Assembly (NCBI GenBank): GCA_002441055.1
Contig: DJWR01000225.1
Coordinates: 5,906-11,587, forward strand
Source of the DNA: Caulobacteraceae bacterium UBA6225
GTDB taxonomy: Bacteria > Pseudomonadota > Alphaproteobacteria > Caulobacterales > Caulobacteraceae
Direction: 5' to 3'
Length of the DNA: 5,682 nt
Notes under the pieces: generated by a model
Database searches by the model: none
The model's input: only the letters and a program-made list of their open reading frames with translations
Told to the model about the DNA's origin: nothing
Translations under genes and position numbers: made by a program
Shown here: one piece after another, positions 3,722 through 5,682 of the stretch
Numbering within the stretch: the first letter of the stretch is position 1
How the letters are laid out: each line of letters opens with the position of its first letter

Positions 3722-5682
3722 ATGTCGTCCTTCACCCAATCCGGTCTGCGCCATCTGCTGGCGGCAAGCGCTTCGGTCGCCGTTCTCGCCGGCGCTGGCG
3801 CGGCTGCGGCCCAGTCGGCCGCTCCGGGCTCTGCCGAGCCCTTCACCATCCAGGAACTGGTCATCACCGCGGAGAAGCGTGAGCAGGCCCTGCAGGATGT
3901 GCCCGTCGCCGTCTCGGCCTTCACGTCGGAACAGCGCGACACTCAGGGCATCACGAACATCCAGGACTTCGTGAACTTCACCCCCGGCATGAACTATTCC
4001 GGCGCCGACCGGGTGTCCCTGCGCGGCTCGGGCCGCAACACCTTCTATATCGGCAACGACCCGGGCGTGGCCACCTATTCAGACGGCTTCTATTCGGCCA
4101 GTTCCTCGGAGCTGTTCAAGACGCCGCTGTTCATCGAGCGCACCGAGATCCTGCGGGGCCCCCAGGGCACCCTGTATGGCCGCAACGCCATGGGCGGCGC
4201 GATCAACCAGATCTCCAAGCGTCCCGACTATGAATACTCCGGCGAGATCCGCGCCGCGGTCGCCAATTACGACTACACCCGGGTCGAAGGCGTGGTCTCC
4301 CTGCCGGTGGCCGAAAATCTGCGCTTCAAGGTGGGCGGCAGCCAGGAATGGCAGCGCGAGGGCTTCATCGAGAACATCGGCAGCGGCAATGAGGGCGCCT
4401 CGATCAAGCGCACCTATTTTGAAGCGCAGATGGAAGCCGAGCTGGGCGAGGATGTGGACGTCTGGGTCCGCTATAACCGTTCCAACTGGGACGACAGCCT
4501 GGGCGTCGGCGACCGTCTGGCCAACCTGGTCAGCCCCTATGACACCACCCGCGCCTTCCAGCCCATCGGTGGCCTGGTGACTGGCCTGCAGTTCGGCGAG
4601 ACCGTGGCGAACCCCGGCGTTCGCGACCCCTATGTGCAGAACACCAACCGGGACGGTTATGGCGCCCTGCGCGGCAACCACGTTCTGACCGCCCAGGTGA
4701 CCTGGGACCTGGGCTTCGCCGACCTGAAATACATCGGCGGCTTCCAGCAGTACGACTATCAGACCGGCGGCGACTACGACAACACGAGCCGCACCGCGCC
4801 GATCACCGTGGCCGGCGTCCCGGGCATCTTCGTCGACTACACCACCGACTTCTATGAGACGAAGAAGTACTATTCCAACGAGCTGAACCTGACGTCCAAC
4901 TCGGATGGCCCGCTCAGCTGGATCCTCGGCCTGTACCAATATGAAGAGGACTATAGCCAGCGCATTCAGCTGGGGAATCCCCAGCAGGCGCAGATGGCCA
5001 ACCCCTGCTACTTCATTGGCCCGCCGAACTTCTGCGCGCCGGCCCCGGCCAACCCGACCCGTAACTTCGTCGACGGCTATGCCGAGCTGAATTCCAAGGC
5101 CCTGGCCGCCTTTGGTCAGTTCACCTACGCCTTCAACGACGCCTTCGCCCTGACCGCTGGCCTGCGCTACAGCCAGGACAAGAAGGACGGCTTTGAGAGC
5201 CAGCGCCTGGTGCTGTTCTCGCCGGCCGGCCCGTTTGGCCCGCAGCTCGGCGGCGCTTTCGCCTTTGACGTCTCCACCGACCTGCAGCCGGGCGCTCCTG
5301 GCGTGCAGAACAGCCGCCGCCTGAACGACACCTGGGAAGCGGTGACAGGGGTGGTCAATCTGGACTGGACCCCGGACAACGACAGCCTGTTCTACGCCAA
5401 GTACAGCCGTGGCTATAAGTCCGGCGGCTTCCTGCTGGGCACCCTGGCGCCGAACCCTCAGGGCGAGGCGGAGTTCGTGAACGCCTACGAGCTGGGCATG
5501 AAGAAGACCATCGCCCGCCAGCTGATCGTCAACGGCTCGCTCTATTACAACGACTATTCGGACCTGCAGCTGAACCTGCAGCAGCTGAATGCGGCGGGCA
5601 CGGCGTCGGCCAACAACTTCATCAATGTCGACGCCCGGGCCTATGGCCTGGAGCTGGAGACGATCTGGCAGCCGAGCCGCAA
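3722..5682 (+). CDS. TonB-dependent outer-membrane receptor (3' end outside window)
   Basis: An outer-membrane active transporter powered by TonB-ExbBD; the substrate cannot be told from sequence. 653 codons are open to the window edge, of a family usually 700-900 long. Residues 1-30 form a signal peptide (basic R10-H11, hydrophobic 12-30, likely cleavage AAA|Q at 30/31). A TonB-box-like segment ELVITA is at 45-50, followed by EKREQALQDVPVAVSAF. The plug spans ~57-168, with VSLRGSG (98-104) and the hallmark ERTEILRGPQGTLYGRNA (139-156), then GGAINQISKRP. The barrel follows, with alternating aromatic strands. YAKYSRGYKSGGF (558-570) is a conserved late-barrel strand of the siderophore/saccharide-type receptors common in Caulobacterales and sphingomonads. 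The only two cysteines, C429 and C438, lie in one probable surface loop. The gene diverges from the que operon, and the leader carries repeats and a hairpin. Confidence 0.96.
   Translation, partial: MSSFTQSGLRHLLAASASVAVLAGAGAAAAQSAAPGSAEPFTIQELVITAEKREQALQDVPVAVSAFTSEQRDTQGITNIQDFVNFTPGMNYSGADRVSLRGSGRNTFYIGNDPGVATYSDGFYSASSSELFKTPLFIERTEILRGPQGTLYGRNAMGGAINQISKRPDYEYSGEIRAAVANYDYTRVEGVVSLPVAENLRFKVGGSQEWQREGFIENIGSGNEGASIKRTYFEAQMEAELGEDVDVWVRYNRSNWDDSLGVGDRLANLVSPYDTTRAFQPIGGLVTGLQFGETVANPGVRDPYVQNTNRDGYGALRGNHVLTAQVTWDLGFADLKYIGGFQQYDYQTGGDYDNTSRTAPITVAGVPGIFVDYTTDFYETKKYYSNELNLTSNSDGPLSWILGLYQYEEDYSQRIQLGNPQQAQMANPCYFIGPPNFCAPAPANPTRNFVDGYAELNSKALAAFGQFTYAFNDAFALTAGLRYSQDKKDGFESQRLVLFSPAGPFGPQLGGAFAFDVSTDLQPGAPGVQNSRRLNDTWEAVTGVVNLDWTPDNDSLFYAKYSRGYKSGGFLLGTLAPNPQGEAEFVNAYELGMKKTIARQLIVNGSLYYNDYSDLQLNLQQLNAAGTASANNFINVDARAYGLELETIWQPSR

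Noticed and set aside
4079..4939. A 286-codon open frame on the - strand inside the receptor gene
   Set aside because: It lies wholly antisense to a convincing receptor coding frame. Its composition (Ala/Val/Gly/Asp-rich, no motifs) is the usual mirror of GC-rich codon bias.
1..5682. Mobile element, CRISPR array, tRNA or defence system
   Set aside because: No transposase, integrase, direct repeats with spacers, tRNA-like folds or defence-type domains were seen; all genes are housekeeping, signalling, biosynthetic or transport.

Overview
The window is GC-rich DNA with dense gene packing, strong G/C third-position bias and divergent or convergent short operons. Chorismate synthase, a response regulator with an arginine-rich FGPDRRRR tail, an alphaproteobacterial-style QueC zinc motif and a large TonB-dependent receptor together suggest an alphaproteobacterium, most likely of the Caulobacterales (Caulobacter, Phenylobacterium or Brevundimonas type). 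This placement is by protein character only; no database search was possible.

Layout, left to right: (1) the 3' two-thirds of aroC on the + strand (1-642), cut by the window edge; (2) a 140-base gap with a GC-rich hairpin; (3) a single-domain CheY-like response regulator with a basic tail (783-1295, TTG start); (4) a weak terminator-like hairpin, then a 71-residue glycine-zipper putative lipoprotein ending in six aspartates (1358-1573); (5) on the - strand, a three-gene operon transcribed queC (3338-2607), queE (2610-1978), queD (1941-1570); (6) a roughly 0.3-0.4 kb divergent intergenic region (3339-3721) with three exact copies of GGCGCCAAA, a near-palindrome and a perfect 8-bp hairpin; (7) on the + strand, a TonB-dependent outer-membrane receptor starting at 3722 and running off the right edge.

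The que genes encode three consecutive steps to preQ0, the 7-deazaguanine precursor of queuosine in tRNA: QueD makes 6-carboxytetrahydropterin, QueE makes 7-carboxy-7-deazaguanine, QueC makes preQ0. queC and queE overlap by GTGA, which implies translational coupling. The receptor is transcribed divergently from this operon and shares its upstream region, so co-regulation is possible but unproven.

Nothing here is a clear new system such as a defence island, CRISPR array or mobile element. The points most worth a second look are: QueD has Tyr where the family has its catalytic Cys; the response regulator has two GPxRR motifs in a basic tail, resembling c-di-GMP-binding CheY-like effectors; the divergent promoter region carries repeated GGCGCCAAA boxes; and the small glycine-zipper/poly-Asp protein has an imperfect lipobox.
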